Shown piece after piece: positions 34,391-42,173 of a stretch of DNA of 42,173 nucleotides. Numbering within the stretch: position 1 is the first letter of the stretch; each line of letters starts with the position of its first letter. Source of the DNA: Rhizobium sp. (GTDB taxonomy: Bacteria > Pseudomonadota > Alphaproteobacteria > Rhizobiales > Rhizobiaceae); NCBI GenBank assembly GCA_019739215.1, contig JAHHDR010000047.1, positions 1 through 42,173 of the forward strand, in the 5' to 3' direction. Position numbers and translations under genes: made by a program. Under the pieces are notes generated by a model that saw only the letters and a program-made list of their open reading frames with translations, searched no databases and had not been told where the DNA came from.

Positions 34391-35362
34391 CTACCCCTGG
34401 AAGACGGCGGCGTCGTAGCGCAGCATCAGCACGCCCTCCCGCCAGTCGTCATGAGCGGTACCCGGCACGTCCGATACCTCCTCGAGCAGCCACTGGCAGA
34501 ATGGCGCGCCGGCATGGTGCGCAAGTGGATAGCCGCCGCCGAACCGGGCATTCAACTCGATGACTTCCGGCCCCCTGATCGTGTCGTCGATGACCTGGAA
34601 GCAAAGGGCTCCGCGCGCCTCCGGCAGGGCCCGGGCGATACGTCCGGCGATATCGGCAAGTGCCGGGTGACGTTCGGTGCGGCCCTTCTCGACTTCGCCG
34701 GCACGTATCTGCAGCCGGCGATGGGGGACGACGCATTTCAGCGCGCCGTGGCGGTCGATGAACATGTTGACCGTGAACTCTGGACCGTCGAGATACTCCT
34801 GCACGATCATCGGCTCGCTCTCCGACTCGGGCAGGTCCTCAGGGCGCTCCACCACGCTGACCAGGCGGCTGGCGCTGCCACCCCTCGGCTTGAGGAGCAA
34901 GAGGCCGACCCAGTCTCGCGGGGATTTCCTGACGTCATCGAGCCTGGCCGTACGGGGAGTGGGTACGCCGGCGTCACCGAGAACGCGCATCGTCTCCAGC
35001 TTGTCCCGCGCCACGTCGATCACGGCGGTGTCGCTGACATGCACCCGGGTTCCACTGCGGTTGAATTCTGCGGCCGCGAGCGCATAGGGCCGCAGTTCGG
35101 GATCGATCGTCGGCACGATGAGTCGGATCTCCCTCCGCCTTGCCGCATCCGCGACGGTTTCAATGAACTCGGGATGATGACATGGCGGGACCCGGAACGA
35201 ACTGTCGGCCGCCTGGCAGGCGGCGCTTAGGTCCGGGGCGGCGTCGCAGGCCGTCACATGAAGCTGAATGCCCAGATCCGCAGCCGATCGGCGGAAGCAC
35301 TCGATGAGGCCGACGCGGCGTCCGGCCGAGGAAACGAGAAGCGTGAGCGGCCGTTTTGCCAT
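34391..35362 (-). CDS. ATP-grasp ligase
   Basis: 323 residues. An N-terminal pre-ATP-grasp Rossmann segment (LTLLVSSAGRRVGLIECFRR), then the ATP-grasp fold with lysine in LLLLKPRGGSASR, MIVQEYLDGPEFTVNMF, and the magnesium ligands in EVIELNARFGGGYP. Family members join a carboxylate to an amine or thiol through an acyl-phosphate. In a polysaccharide locus this could attach an amino or organic acid to an amino sugar. The start at 35362 has ggag six bases upstream; an ATG at 35401 overlaps the formyltransferase stop (ATGA) and would add 13 residues. Either could be used. Confidence 0.87.
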   Translation of the reverse strand: MAKRPLTLLVSSAGRRVGLIECFRRSAADLGIQLHVTACDAAPDLSAACQAADSSFRVPPCHHPEFIETVADAARRREIRLIVPTIDPELRPYALAAAEFNRSGTRVHVSDTAVIDVARDKLETMRVLGDAGVPTPRTARLDDVRKSPRDWVGLLLLKPRGGSASRLVSVVERPEDLPESESEPMIVQEYLDGPEFTVNMFIDRHGALKCVVPHRRLQIRAGEVEKGRTERHPALADIAGRIARALPEARGALCFQVIDDTIRGPEVIELNARFGGGYPLAHHAGAPFCQWLLEEVSDVPGTAHDDWREGVLMLRYDAAVFQG

Positions 35363-35397
35363 GGTCTGCTCCGGTTGGGGGTCTCGTGGCAGTGTGG

Positions 35398-36300
35398 TCA
35401 TCCGAGCTTTCCGTGCAGGGATGGCGCGTTTTCCAGTAGGGTGTGCGATCGCCTGACCTCGATGCACTTTTCATCGCCGCACATGACGACGAAGCTGTCC
35501 GCCGTGCGGGCCTGGACCTGGCCGGGCAAGCCGATAAAACGGCGGGAATGCGCAAAGGCACAGGCCTCGTCGATCCGAATCTTCTCCCCGGCGTGGTGGG
35601 TGTAAGCGCCCGGATAGGGATCTCCCGCGGCGCGGATGAGCCTCAGGATATCCGAAGCCGGCTGGGTCCAGTCGATAAGGCCGTCTTCCGGCCGGCGCCG
35701 GGCGCAATAGGAGGCCGCGGTGCCGTCCTGAACTCTTTTCGGCGCAATGCCGGCCCGCAGAAGAGATACGGCCTCCGGCACCATCACCCGGATGTTGCCC
35801 GTATGCTTGTCGTAAAGACTGCGCGCCGTCTCTTCCGCTTCGACGGGAAAGAGCCGTTGCAGAAGGATGTCTCCGGAGTCCATTCCCTCGTCGAGCCAGA
35901 ACAGGGTCGAACCGGTGATCGCCTCGTTGCGGAGGATGGTCCAGGGAATGACGGCACGGCCGCGCATCCTGGGCAGCGCTGCCGGATGGAACCCTACGCT
36001 TCCGATCCGCGCAATATCGCGAAAGGGTTTCCGGCAGATCTGCGACCAGCCGATGACGAGCGTGAGCTCTGGCGCGCTGCTGCCGATGGCATCGAGTGTC
36101 TCCGTTGCATTGATGTTGCTCGTGTTGTGCACCGCGATCCCCATCGCCCGGGCCGGCGTTGCCAGGTCGACGAAGTCGGAATGCCGTGCCGCAGCCTCCG
36201 GGGGCAAGGTGACGACGAGCGCTGGGGTATGTCCTGCCGCACACAATGCGTCGAACGCCACTGCGGACCCCTCGACCGTACCGACAAGACATATGCGCAT
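35398..36300 (-). CDS. Formyltransferase-family protein (sugar or methionyl-tRNA type fold)
   Basis: 300 residues. The N-terminal formyltransferase Rossmann domain has the active-site region VGFHPAALPRMRGRA: His105 is present, but the usual Asn two residues before it is Gly103. DEGMDSGDIL follows with the catalytic Asp141. A C-terminal Fmt_C-like part is present (DGLIDWTQPASDILRLIRAA). Typical partners transfer formyl from N10-formyl-THF to a sugar amine; the Asn-to-Gly change leaves activity uncertain. It is coupled to the ATP-grasp gene (ATGA overlap), which suggests both modify the same intermediate. Confidence 0.85.
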   Translation of the reverse strand: MRICLVGTVEGSAVAFDALCAAGHTPALVVTLPPEAAARHSDFVDLATPARAMGIAVHNTSNINATETLDAIGSSAPELTLVIGWSQICRKPFRDIARIGSVGFHPAALPRMRGRAVIPWTILRNEAITGSTLFWLDEGMDSGDILLQRLFPVEAEETARSLYDKHTGNIRVMVPEAVSLLRAGIAPKRVQDGTAASYCARRRPEDGLIDWTQPASDILRLIRAAGDPYPGAYTHHAGEKIRIDEACAFAHSRRFIGLPGQVQARTADSFVVMCGDEKCIEVRRSHTLLENAPSLHGKLG

Positions 36301-36366
36301 GCCCTCACTCCTTTGGCGGCGCCCTTGGCGTGGCAAGGCAGCCGCGGTGCTGCCGAAGGCGAGCGG

Positions 36367-37755
36367 CTAAGGCCGCGACCTCGCCGCCGGTCCGCTGCCG
36401 TGCAGGTCCGGCCCCATGGGACGCCTGCCGGCACCGGCCCAGTGAGGCCCGGGGCGGAGCAGCGCGCCATGGGTAGCGGGGGCGCTCCGGAGCAGGGACG
36501 CGTATGCGAGCGCAATGACGAGCACGACCGGCATGGACCAGAACCGGCCATAGACACTCGGAAAGGCATTCAGGGACAGAAGGAAGATCGTGATGATCGA
36601 GATTGCGCAAGCCGCCACCACTTTGCCTTGCGGGCGGCGATAGGCCGAGATCGCCGGACCGTAGCCTGCCGCGATCATGAGGACGAACCCTATCATGCAG
36701 GCCAGGCCACCCTCCGTCCAAAGCAGGAGGTAGAGGTTGTGTACAGGCTGGGCGACGGCGCTTGTCAACGCGAACTGGTCGGCTCCGAGGCCGAACAGGA
36801 CCGTACTGTCTGCCCGTCCGATCGCCTCGCGGATCAGGTCGACCCGATGGTCGAATGTCCCTGCCTGGGCCAGGTCCCCGCTTTCAAGCGCCCCCAGGAC
36901 GCGCTGCTGGAAGAGGGCCGGCAGGTAGTCGCGTCCGGAACTCAGGGCGGCGGCAATCACGACGATGGTGGCCGTAGCGGTCGGCAAGAGCCGCTTCCAG
37001 CGCAGCGTCAGCGCGGAGAATATCGCCGCCGACAGGGCGAATGCTCCGAGGCCGGTGTTCGAGCCGGTGAGCATCACGCCATAGGCGAAGAGTGGCAGCG
37101 CGAGGAGGGCCAGACGCGGAATGCGGCGATCGGCACAAAGATAGAGGAGGATGGGGGTCGCAAGTGCGATCACCGCCGCGCACTCGTTCTCGCGCTCCAC
37201 GAAACCGGTGAGGCGGCCATTGCCGCTGACGAAGGGCGTGTCTCTCTGCCCGTCGATATTGATCACATAGGCTCCATGCAGGCACATGATCGCGACGACG
37301 AGGACGTAGATCTTCGCGAGGATCAAGAGTTGCTGCTCCGAGCGCCCGGCGATGACGAGCAGCAGAACGAAATAGGCGAAGAAATACTGGACCGCGTAAA
37401 CGACTCCCCTGAGCGGATCGCCATGCATGATGCTGCTCAGCACCAGTCCTCCCAGCATCAGGGACAGGCCGAGCATCCAGTAGAAGGTGGCGGTCTTCCC
37501 GAGAGGCTGAAACGTGATCGCTCTTCGCCGGATGAGCAGGACGAGGCAAACGCAGATCACGGCGTCGCTCAGCGTGAAGTAGAGCTGGTTTGTCCTCAGG
37601 AAGTTCATGGGGGACGTCGCGACGGCCAGCATCGCAAGGGCAAACTCCGCCTTTTCGCCCATGGAGCCCCAGAGCGACCGGTGAGCGCCGGATTCCCTGC
37701 CGGTCCTTCCATATGGCGGTGCCGGCCATATGGAATTGCCATTTGACTGCAACAT
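36367..37755 (-). CDS. Wzy-type O-antigen/exopolysaccharide polymerase or ligase
   Basis: 462 residues with about ten to twelve hydrophobic segments. The Wzy_C-like periplasmic loop includes FDHRVDLIREAIGR and GLGADQFAL, followed by AQPVHNLYLLLWTEGGLACM. This is the layout of O-antigen ligase/polymerase family proteins. In a locus with Wzx, Wzz and Wza it is most likely the repeat-unit polymerase. The C-terminal 40 residues are proline- and glycine-rich and unusual. It heads the minus-strand run with the formyltransferase and is divergent from the Wzz gene. Confidence 0.88.
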   Translation of the reverse strand: MLQSNGNSIWPAPPYGRTGRESGAHRSLWGSMGEKAEFALAMLAVATSPMNFLRTNQLYFTLSDAVICVCLVLLIRRRAITFQPLGKTATFYWMLGLSLMLGGLVLSSIMHGDPLRGVVYAVQYFFAYFVLLLVIAGRSEQQLLILAKIYVLVVAIMCLHGAYVINIDGQRDTPFVSGNGRLTGFVERENECAAVIALATPILLYLCADRRIPRLALLALPLFAYGVMLTGSNTGLGAFALSAAIFSALTLRWKRLLPTATATIVVIAAALSSGRDYLPALFQQRVLGALESGDLAQAGTFDHRVDLIREAIGRADSTVLFGLGADQFALTSAVAQPVHNLYLLLWTEGGLACMIGFVLMIAAGYGPAISAYRRPQGKVVAACAISIITIFLLSLNAFPSVYGRFWSMPVVLVIALAYASLLRSAPATHGALLRPGPHWAGAGRRPMGPDLHGSGPAARSRP

Positions 37756-37969
37756 GCCCCACTCCAGGTCGTCATCTGCCTTCGGTGCAATCGTAGCATC
37801 GTCACGCGAATATTTTATATGTTGAATATGTATGATAATCTATAGTTCGTTTTCGAGCCGTATCTGAAATATTCTTTGACTTTGTACTTATTTCATCTGC
37901 AAGTAAAGTTACATTCAGCGTTTGCCTTGTCCAGGTCACGTGCGAAACGATCGATCGTCAGGAGGCTTG
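37756..37969. other. AT-rich divergent promoter region (wzy and wzz)
   Basis: 214 bp, A/T-rich between about 37805 and 37915, separating the minus-strand polymerase gene from the plus-strand co-polymerase gene. Expected to hold both promoters. I see no strong palindrome or clean sigma-70 pair. Confidence 0.45.
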
Positions 37970-40300
37970 ATGCTCACGATTGATGAGAGAAGCAGTGTTC
38001 TTCTCAGGGCTGCAGATGCGAGAGGCGGTCTGCAGGCACAGGAGCGGCCGCCCTCCACCTACAGCCTGTCGGAGACGTGGGAACTGCTGTGGCGATATCG
38101 CAGGTTTCTCCTGGCGATCCTGATTGCCGGAGCCCTGGCATCGTTTGTCATCGCGATGTTGCTGCGGCCAATCTATACCGCCACCTCCGTCATCGTCTTC
38201 GATCGAAACGACACGCGGCCATACGAGGCGGTCGTCGAGGCCCAGCGACAGGAACGAGACCGGTCGTCGATGGAGACGGAACTGGACGTCATCCGGTCGC
38301 GCGTTTTCATCGGGGTGGTGGTCGACGATCTGAAACTTGTCGAAGACCCGTTCTACAACACCTATCTGCCCCCGCCGCCGCCGGATTCCGAAGGCTGGCT
38401 GCGTGACCGGGTGAACGCGATCGCCAGTGCGCTTTCACGCCGCGATGACGCCGAACAACTCAAACGCGTCCGCAACATCCCGCCAAATGCCCAAAGAGAC
38501 CGCGCGATCTCGAAACTGCTGGAGAATTTCGTCGTCGATCGCAAGGGCGAGAGTCTGGCGCTTTCCATCAACGTCCACCAGGTAAGCGCGCAACGGGCCG
38601 CGGAGATTGCCGATGCCATCGCCAGCCACTACGTCGCCTGGACTTCCCGGCTCAAGGACACGGCGATCAAGAATACGGTGACGTACCTGCAGAAGCAGGC
38701 CGACGATCTTGCCGAATCGATCGCCGAGCGAGAACGGGTCATTGCCGCGTTTACCGGTGAATCCGGCCTCACCTTCGATCCGAAGGACGACTTGTTGCGG
38801 GCGCGAACCGAGCAACTCAATGAGCAACTGACGCTTGCCCGCGTCGAGGAGGCCGGTGCCTGGGCCAAGGCCAGCGAGGCCAGGCAACTTCTGGAAGAAG
38901 CCCAGACCGACATTGGCCAGGTCTTTACGTCGGAACTGCTGACAAACCTGCGGACGGAGGAGGGGCGGTTGCAGCGCCTTCTCGGCCAACTCCGCTCCAA
39001 GTTCGGTGCCAATCATCCTTCGGTCGTCGATGCGGATGCGGAACTGGCGTCGAACAGGAAGATGGTCTCGGATGAAGCGACCAGAATGGTGATGGAACTC
39101 AACAATGCGGGGAAAGTCGCCTCGTTGAGAGTGAAGACGTTCGAGGAGGAGGTCGCGCGCCTCCAGGAAAAGGCCAAGGGCCGCAACCTTGCCGAAATCA
39201 AGCGTCGCGAACTGGAGCGCGACCTGCTCAGCGACCAGAAGCGCTACGACACGATCGTGCTGCGGCTCAACCTGCTCAATCCCGAGGAGCAGGAGGCGAA
39301 GCCGACCGCAATGATCGCCTCCTTCGCCGAGGTCCCGGTCGAGCCGTCATTCCCGAAGCCCGGGTTCATCGTGCTGGCCGGACTCGTCGGCTCGGCTATG
39401 CTGGCCGTACTCGCGATGACGATCGCCGATGCCCTGGACAGCAGGCTCTACAGGCCCTCCGACGTCGAGGACATCACGGCCCGTCCGAACATCATCCGGA
39501 TACCCGATTTCAGGCGAGGCGGCCGTGTGTTTCACGATTTCTGTCGAACGATGCTGCGCGATACCGATACCGGCTTCGCCAAGGCGATCCGGAGCCTCTG
39601 CCTCGCATGGCGCACGATCGACAGTTCCTCGGGCGGCCGTGTGCTCATGATTGCCTCGCCATCACCGGGCGACGGCAAGACCACGCTCAGCCTGGCGATG
39701 GCCTCGACCCTGAAGGCCAACGGGGTGCGGGCAATCGTCGTCGATCTCGACCCGTCCCCACGTGGTGCCGGAGCCCTGTCCGGCTTTATCAGTTCCGGCG
39801 AAATCGGCGAGGTCACGCGGGTGGACTGGGAGAATGTCGAGAGCCTCACCATGGTGTCCCCGAGCTATCCGTTCCTCGAGATGGTGGTGGCGCCGCTGGC
39901 GCTGCAGGACTATGGCCGCCTGCTGGACCTGCTGCGGATGAGCTACGACCTGGTGATCGTCGACACGCCTGCCACCTCCATCTCTGGCGAGGCCGTATGG
40001 CTTTCGTCCTATGTCGATTCCGTGCTAGTGGTGGTTCGCGCGGGCAGGACGAAGGAGAAGCAAGTCCTCGATATCGTGCATCGCTTCAATTTCGACAGCG
40101 CCCTCCTGCTCGGGACCGTGATGAATTTCGACGGCACCCCGCGCCAGTCGCGTCCTCAACGGAGACACGGCTGGCGAGGCTGGCTGGCCGGGCATTGGCT
40201 TCGCCTTTCCCACAAATGGACGTCAGCCCGCGGACATGCCCTTCGTCGGTATCAGGGCCGTGCGCCTACGGTAGGCGAGGGTCATCATGACCGTCCATGA
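37970..40300 (+). CDS. Wzz/ExoP-type polysaccharide co-polymerase with BY-kinase-like ATPase
   Basis: 776 residues, close to ExoP in size. Wzz domain from about 30; membrane segment 1 at 46-66; a long periplasmic coiled-coil; membrane segment 2 at about 464-486; then a cytoplasmic ATPase domain with Walker A SPSPGDGKTT (about 562-571), Walker A' VVDLDPSP and Walker B DLVIVDTPA (about 659-666). It controls chain length and couples Wzy to the exporter. The A' motif lacks the usual DADLR arginine and the C-terminal tail has a single Tyr, so tyrosine autokinase activity is doubtful. The start ATG at 37970 has ggagg four bases upstream. The end overlaps the convergent wzx; a C-terminal frameshift is possible in this damaged stretch. 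Confidence 0.9.
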   Translation: MLTIDERSSVLLRAADARGGLQAQERPPSTYSLSETWELLWRYRRFLLAILIAGALASFVIAMLLRPIYTATSVIVFDRNDTRPYEAVVEAQRQERDRSSMETELDVIRSRVFIGVVVDDLKLVEDPFYNTYLPPPPPDSEGWLRDRVNAIASALSRRDDAEQLKRVRNIPPNAQRDRAISKLLENFVVDRKGESLALSINVHQVSAQRAAEIADAIASHYVAWTSRLKDTAIKNTVTYLQKQADDLAESIAERERVIAAFTGESGLTFDPKDDLLRARTEQLNEQLTLARVEEAGAWAKASEARQLLEEAQTDIGQVFTSELLTNLRTEEGRLQRLLGQLRSKFGANHPSVVDADAELASNRKMVSDEATRMVMELNNAGKVASLRVKTFEEEVARLQEKAKGRNLAEIKRRELERDLLSDQKRYDTIVLRLNLLNPEEQEAKPTAMIASFAEVPVEPSFPKPGFIVLAGLVGSAMLAVLAMTIADALDSRLYRPSDVEDITARPNIIRIPDFRRGGRVFHDFCRTMLRDTDTGFAKAIRSLCLAWRTIDSSSGGRVLMIASPSPGDGKTTLSLAMASTLKANGVRAIVVDLDPSPRGAGALSGFISSGEIGEVTRVDWENVESLTMVSPSYPFLEMVVAPLALQDYGRLLDLLRMSYDLVIVDTPATSISGEAVWLSSYVDSVLVVVRAGRTKEKQVLDIVHRFNFDSALLLGTVMNFDGTPRQSRPQRRHGWRGWLAGHWLRLSHKWTSARGHALRRYQGRAPTVGEGHHDRP

Positions 40301-41635
40301 AAACAGCGAGCAGGATATGCGCAATATTGGCGCCCATCGCGCCGACATGCGGAATGAGGGCTATCGCGGTGAGGTGGAAGGCGGCAGTCGAGACCAGGAC
40401 GCTGTGCAGGACGCTGCTTTCAAGCCCCATGGCAAGCAGCGCGGATCTGAGAACCGAACCCACCAGCGTCAGCATCACCGCCAGGGATTGAACGATCACG
40501 AGCGGCGCGGCGGCGGTGAAGCTCGATCCAGCCGTCCAGTAAAGCAGCGGCTCGATCGTGAAATAGATGGCGACGACCAGAACGACGCCCGCCACCGCCA
40601 TGATTTTCTGGGTCTGGCGCACGACGTTGCGGAACAGATCGGTGTTCGAGGCGCTCCATAATTTGGCAAGCTCCGGAAAACGTCACGGCCTGGACCTGCG
40701 ATCCAGCCTGCAGGCCCAGCCGACCGATCCGCTTGGCGATATGGTAGAAGCCAGCCGCGGCGGGATCGGCGAAAATAGCCGACGAGGAGCGTGTCGAACT
40801 CGAATGCGCTGGAAACGGATGGTGAGCGAAAGATTTGCCGAGAACGCGAATCTCCAGAGCCCGGGAAATCGCTCGGACATGCCGCGTGTCGAGGAGGAGA
40901 GGACGCCGCCGACACCGCGGCGGCGCAATTCCAGGAAGGCCAGGACGTTCATGCCGAGCGCGGCACCGATCTGGATCGCCGCCCACATCAGCGTGAACTC
41001 CAGCAGGCCCCAGGACAGAACAAGCCCGATCCCGCAGAGCAGAAGTCGCACCAGGGAACTGATAACCTGTCCATAGGCGAGCGCGGGAAAATCGGCCGAA
41101 AAGGCGGAGCACGGCAGTGGGCATGCCCGAGACCTGAAACGGCAGAACCAGACAATACAGGAGTGCCAGCGTTTCTCGCCTCGGGGCTGACGCCGATCAA
41201 CGGAGAGGCAAGGACGATGAGGGCAACCGCGAGAAGGAACCCCAAGAAAACGCCGCCCCCAGATCCAGAAGAAGACCGAATTTGAGCAGAGACCGCAGGG
41301 CGTCCTGATTTTCTTCCTGAAGCGCCTTGGCGCCGAACTTGATGAGGGGTTGCCACGATTGAAAGCTGACCAGGGCGTTCAATGGCGCGCGTATAGGTGA
41401 AGCAAAGAGCGAGAGAATGCCGTAGTCCGCCGGCCCGAGGGCTCGGGCAGTGAGCGCAAAGCTCGCAAGGCCGATGACGGTTCCAAAGAAATTTCCCGCC
41501 AGAAGGTGAAATATGCTCCGGTAGCGTTCGGATACATCTTTTTGCCGATACCATGAAAGAGCTTTTGACGTTATCCTGTTGCCGAGCGTTCTCGAGGGGC
41601 CCGAGCCGCTTTTGCGTGCCGTTCTGCTCTGCCAT
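40222..41635 (-). pseudogene. Wzx-type polysaccharide flippase, frame broken about eight times
   Basis: Reading three frames in turn on minus recovers one coherent polytopic membrane protein of about 470 residues. It starts at ATG 41635, passes through SIFHLLAGNFFGTVIGLASF, FADPAAAGFYHIAKRIGRLG and LAKLWSASNTDLFRNVVRQT, and ends near 40222. This is the MATE/Wzx (Polysacc_synt) pattern of a flippase for lipid-linked repeats. Frame changes map to short homopolymers: T5 41539-41543, C5 41256-41260, T3 41172-41174, A4 41099-41102, A3 40813-40815, A4 40772-40775, A4 40677-40680 and A4 40300-40303 (last one tentative). All but the C5 need one base removed. I infer consensus errors in an intact gene, with true decay the alternative. 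Confidence 0.85.
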
Positions 41636-41832
41636 GGCGAAAACTCCACTGATACCGCGGCTCATCACAGATGGATCTGTCGTTTCTCCTATACTTTACA
41701 TAGTATATATTAGATCTAAAATATTCAATAATTCCTTGCGCCTGCGATATTTAAGCTGTAGGATATTTATCTATACAATAAAATAGACCTGCAAGATAAA
41801 TGCAGGAATACTTTTTGCTGAGTGGAGGCGGT
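41636..41832. other. AT-rich divergent region between wzx and wza
   Basis: 197 bp, strongly A/T-rich. It contains TATACT-N6-AGTATA (41690-41707) and the palindrome TTAGATCTAA (41710-41719), three bases apart. Expected to hold promoters for both genes. Confidence 0.5.
41690..41707. promoter_or_regulatory. Inverted repeat between wzx and wza
   Basis: TATACT, six bases, AGTATA, followed after two bases by TTAGATCTAA. A candidate operator pair for the export genes; the binder is unknown and the A/T richness raises the chance of coincidence. Confidence 0.3.
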
Positions 41833-42173
41833 ATGTTTCTGTCACTCCCTGGACCCGGCGCGCGGCAATGCGGGTTGCTGCAACTTCTCCTGGCGGCGGT
41901 GCTTGCCCTCTCATTTTCCTGCGGACAGGCGCAAGCCGGGTCGGACGGCTACAGGACTGTCGCCCGGGGACGTCGTCACCTTCGACTTCCTCGACGACGC
42001 CGAACTGCCCGTCGCGCTGACGGTCACCGCCGATGGCAATATCCAGTTTCCGCTCATCGGCGACGTGGCGGTATCGGGACTCACCGTGTCCGATGCGCTG
42101 ACCGCGTTACGCAGGGTCTACCAGACAAGGGACATCCTCAAGGATCCCAAGGTGGCGCTGAACATCACGACGT
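41833..42173 (+). pseudogene. Wza/GumB/ExoF-type polysaccharide export protein, partial with one frameshift
   Basis: The ATG at 41833 has ggagg four bases upstream. A signal peptide runs to about residue 35 (LLLAAVLALSFSCGQAQA), then GSDGYR. The frame then fails near 41951-41970. After a one-base correction it reads GDVVTFDFLDDAELPVALTV, then IQFPLIGDVAVSGLTVSDAL, the N-terminal Poly_export domain with a SLBB-like start. The protein forms the outer-membrane/periplasmic exit channel with Wzz/ExoP. The gene runs off the window end. One extra base (an A at 41956, or a base in the C3/G4 run at 41963-41969) explains the break. Confidence 0.8.

Noticed and set aside
35443..37746. 767-codon plus-strand open frame opposite the formyltransferase and Wzy genes
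   Set aside because: The translation is charged and low in structure with no motif, while the minus-strand genes show clear motifs. A GC-rich antisense shadow.
1..42173. CRISPR array, insertion sequence or phage genes
   Set aside because: No regularly spaced short repeats, transposase, integrase or phage structural genes were seen.

Overview
The window looks like a single contig from a Rhizobiaceae-type alphaproteobacterium (order Hyphomicrobiales). The basis is high-GC coding sequence, a tad/Flp pilus region beside deoB and upp, a BMP-type nucleoside ABC importer, TTAA-N7-TTAA (CtrA-like) motifs before the pilus genes, and an ExoP/Wza/Wzx/Wzy exopolysaccharide locus. The genus is not resolved.

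Region 1 (1-11291) is a giant inverted repeat. Positions x and 11292-x are complementary wherever I compared them. The arms are 1-5634 and 5658-11291, with a 23-bp spacer. Each arm carries the same genes: cpaA fragment, two Flp pilins, a CpaC-N-like secreted protein, two TadE-type proteins, deoB, upp and a retropepsin-like protease (cut at base 1 in the left arm). Both cpaA copies break at the centre of symmetry, and only the minus-strand reading continues as a sensible CpaA through the spacer. I therefore infer that the right arm is genomic and the left arm is a fold-back copy, most likely a read or assembly artefact.

Region 2 (8839-18229) is a nucleoside uptake and salvage module. On plus are deoB and upp. 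On minus is an operon of ABC ATPase, two permeases, cdd and deoA. A separate minus-strand gene encodes the BMP substrate-binding protein, with a palindromic candidate operator upstream. A slyX-like gene lies between them. The importer would bring nucleosides in, Cdd deaminates cytidines, DeoA phosphorolyses thymidine/deoxyuridine, DeoB isomerises the pentose phosphate and Upp salvages uracil.

Region 3 (18452-19076) holds a small membrane protein gene and tRNA-Ser(GGA). Everything after the tRNA is accessory in character.

Region 4 (19223-42173) is a surface or exopolysaccharide locus of Wzx/Wzy type. It has a NarL-type response regulator and DesK/NarX-type sensor kinase, two different PAPS-dependent sulfotransferases, four GT4 glycosyltransferases, a secreted pectate-lyase-like protein and a CapD/PglF-type nucleotide-sugar 4,6-dehydratase. 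It also has a HAD phosphatase, ATP-grasp ligase and formyltransferase cluster, a Wzy-type polymerase, a Wzz/ExoP co-polymerase-ATPase, a Wzx flippase and the start of a Wza/GumB exporter. The gene set suggests a sulfated polymer, perhaps also acylated or formylated, made under its own two-component system with a co-encoded lyase. No initiating sugar-phosphate transferase or aminotransferase is visible, so the locus probably continues past base 42173.

The last ~2 kb has damaged reading frames. Wzx needs about eight single-base corrections, nearly all in homopolymers, and wza needs one. This looks like poor consensus at a contig end rather than true decay. The most unusual real biology is the sulfotransferase/two-component/polysaccharide locus; the most striking sequence structure, the 11.3-kb palindrome, is probably artificial.
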